A stretch of 6,268 nucleotides of DNA. Source: Fimenecus sp036652055 (GTDB lineage: Bacteria; Bacillota; Clostridia; Oscillospirales; Acutalibacteraceae). The DNA lies in contig JAVVWP010000050.1 in assembly GCA_036652055.1 (NCBI GenBank), forward strand, positions 1-6,268, written 5' to 3'. This document shows positions 5,955-6,268 of the stretch, piece by piece; within the stretch, counting starts at the first letter, position 1; each line of letters begins with the position of its first letter. The position numbers and the translations under genes were made by a program. The notes beneath the pieces are model-generated. The model searched no databases and was not told where the DNA came from. It saw only the letters and a program-made list of their open reading frames with translations.

Positions 5955-5966
5955 GTTATTATACCA
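5954..5966. repeat. 13-bp direct repeat, distal copy (flanks hairpin cassette)
   Basis: This is identical to 5794-5806. The copy includes the -10 of the distal promoter and overlaps by one base the outer stem of the hairpin cassette. Confidence 0.85.
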
Positions 5967-5987
5967 TAATTCTATTTGTTTTTTCAA
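5958..5987 (-). promoter_or_regulatory. Sigma-A promoter of the rlmB operon (distal)
   Basis: On the minus strand the -35 is TTGAAA (5987-5982), the spacer 18 bases, and the -10 TATAAT (5963-5958) preceded by TGG, giving an extended -10. It is the best promoter in the window. The start is expected near 5951, within the 5' arm of the cassette's outer stem, giving a leader of about 297 bases that includes the whole hairpin array. Confidence 0.7.
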
Positions 5988-6045
5988 CTACATTAATAAA
6001 TTATGCTTTACTCTATTTTTTAGGAATTTTCGTTTAGGGCAGCCT

Positions 6046-6097
6046 ACGCTTCCTCAAAAGGCAAGCTGTCGACCGCAGTAGACAGAAAGGAGGGAAC
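6046..6097. repeat. Dispersed repeat module 1, copy B
   Basis: This is the same module and orientation as 781-831: 34 identical bases (6046-6079), then a diverged end with A replacing C at 6080, A replacing T at 6084, one extra A, and GGAGGGAACA. It continues into AGATACAAG (6103-6111), which also occurs after the repeats at the other end (983-991). Copies A and B therefore share flanking modules as well. Confidence 0.75.
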
Positions 6098-6140
6098 AAA
6101 ACAGATACAAGTAAAAACAAAGCAACCCGAAAAACCAAAC

Positions 6141-6162
6141 GGTTCGATGTGGGCATCGAACC
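6141..6162. repeat. 9-bp perfect hairpin inside the second repeat mosaic
   Basis: GGTTCGATG (6141-6149) pairs with CATCGAACC (6154-6162) around TGGG. It is absent from the copy at 741-980 and sits between modules 1 and 2, making copy B about 50 bases longer there. No T-run follows. It looks like an extra palindromic module within the mosaic. Confidence 0.6.
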
Positions 6163-6202
6163 CTACAACCCATTAGCACAAAATTCATTTTAAGCGTAAA
6201 TT

Positions 6203-6268
6203 CCCCTCCCTCAGGCATTTGCGAATGCGTCGCTTTTTCTCCGAAAACGGGAACCCTTTTGTCACTTC
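6203..6268. repeat. Dispersed repeat module 2, copy B, running off the window
   Basis: Bases 6203-6228 are identical to 888-913, including the GCATT-TGCG-AATGC hairpin. After 6228 the copies differ: this one continues into GTCGCTTTTTCTCCG and ends at the window edge within GTCACTTC, possibly the left arm of another hairpin. No gene is visible here. Confidence 0.65.

Noticed and set aside
2..6254. GAAAACGGGAAC at both ends of the window (2-13 and 6243-6254)
   Set aside because: The match is only 12 bases. One copy is coding and the other lies in repeat sequence, and the similarity does not continue, so it is likely chance.

Overview
The window looks like a chromosomal segment of a low-GC Gram-positive bacterium of class Clostridia, plausibly an uncultured gut or rumen Oscillospirales. 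The evidence is AT-rich DNA, strong AGGAG-type ribosome binding sites, extended -10 promoters (TGGTATAAT), an RlmB of Firmicutes type, and GC-rich 'CTCCCTC' dispersed repeats of a kind I associate with these genomes. That placement is inference, because no rRNA or other marker is present.

Layout: (1) 2-670, plus strand: the 3' end of an adenylate-forming enzyme of the phenylacetate-CoA ligase (PaaK) type, cut by the window edge. (2) 671-1127: gene-free, holding a mosaic of dispersed repeats and a strong two-way terminator (1033-1072). (3) 1128-5654, minus strand: a compact four-gene operon read right to left. Its genes are rlmB (23S rRNA 2'-O-methyltransferase), a 930-residue membrane protein that is a degenerate P-type ATPase with a long acidic N-terminal tail, an MgtC/SapB-family membrane protein, and a 56-residue two-helix membrane protein. 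Gaps are 17, 42 and 31 bases, and the operon ends at the two-way terminator. (4) 5655-6268: gene-free upstream region. It contains a good sigma-A promoter (5958-5987), a nearly fully paired cassette of short-loop hairpins (5812-5954) between two 13-bp direct repeats that each carry an extended -10, a 16-bp tandem repeat, and a second copy of the dispersed repeats.

The most interesting content is the pairing of a catalytically dead P-type ATPase with an MgtC-family protein and a tiny membrane protein. The arrangement recalls the Salmonella mgtC-mgtB operon, where MgtC partners a working Mg2+ P-type ATPase, but here the ATPase has lost its DKTGT, TGE, GDGxND and HP motifs. A regulatory or scaffolding membrane complex is a reasonable hypothesis, not a demonstrated one. 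rlmB, a housekeeping gene, leads the operon and is likely co-transcribed rather than functionally linked. The second notable item is the hairpin cassette, which appears to have split or duplicated the operon's promoter.
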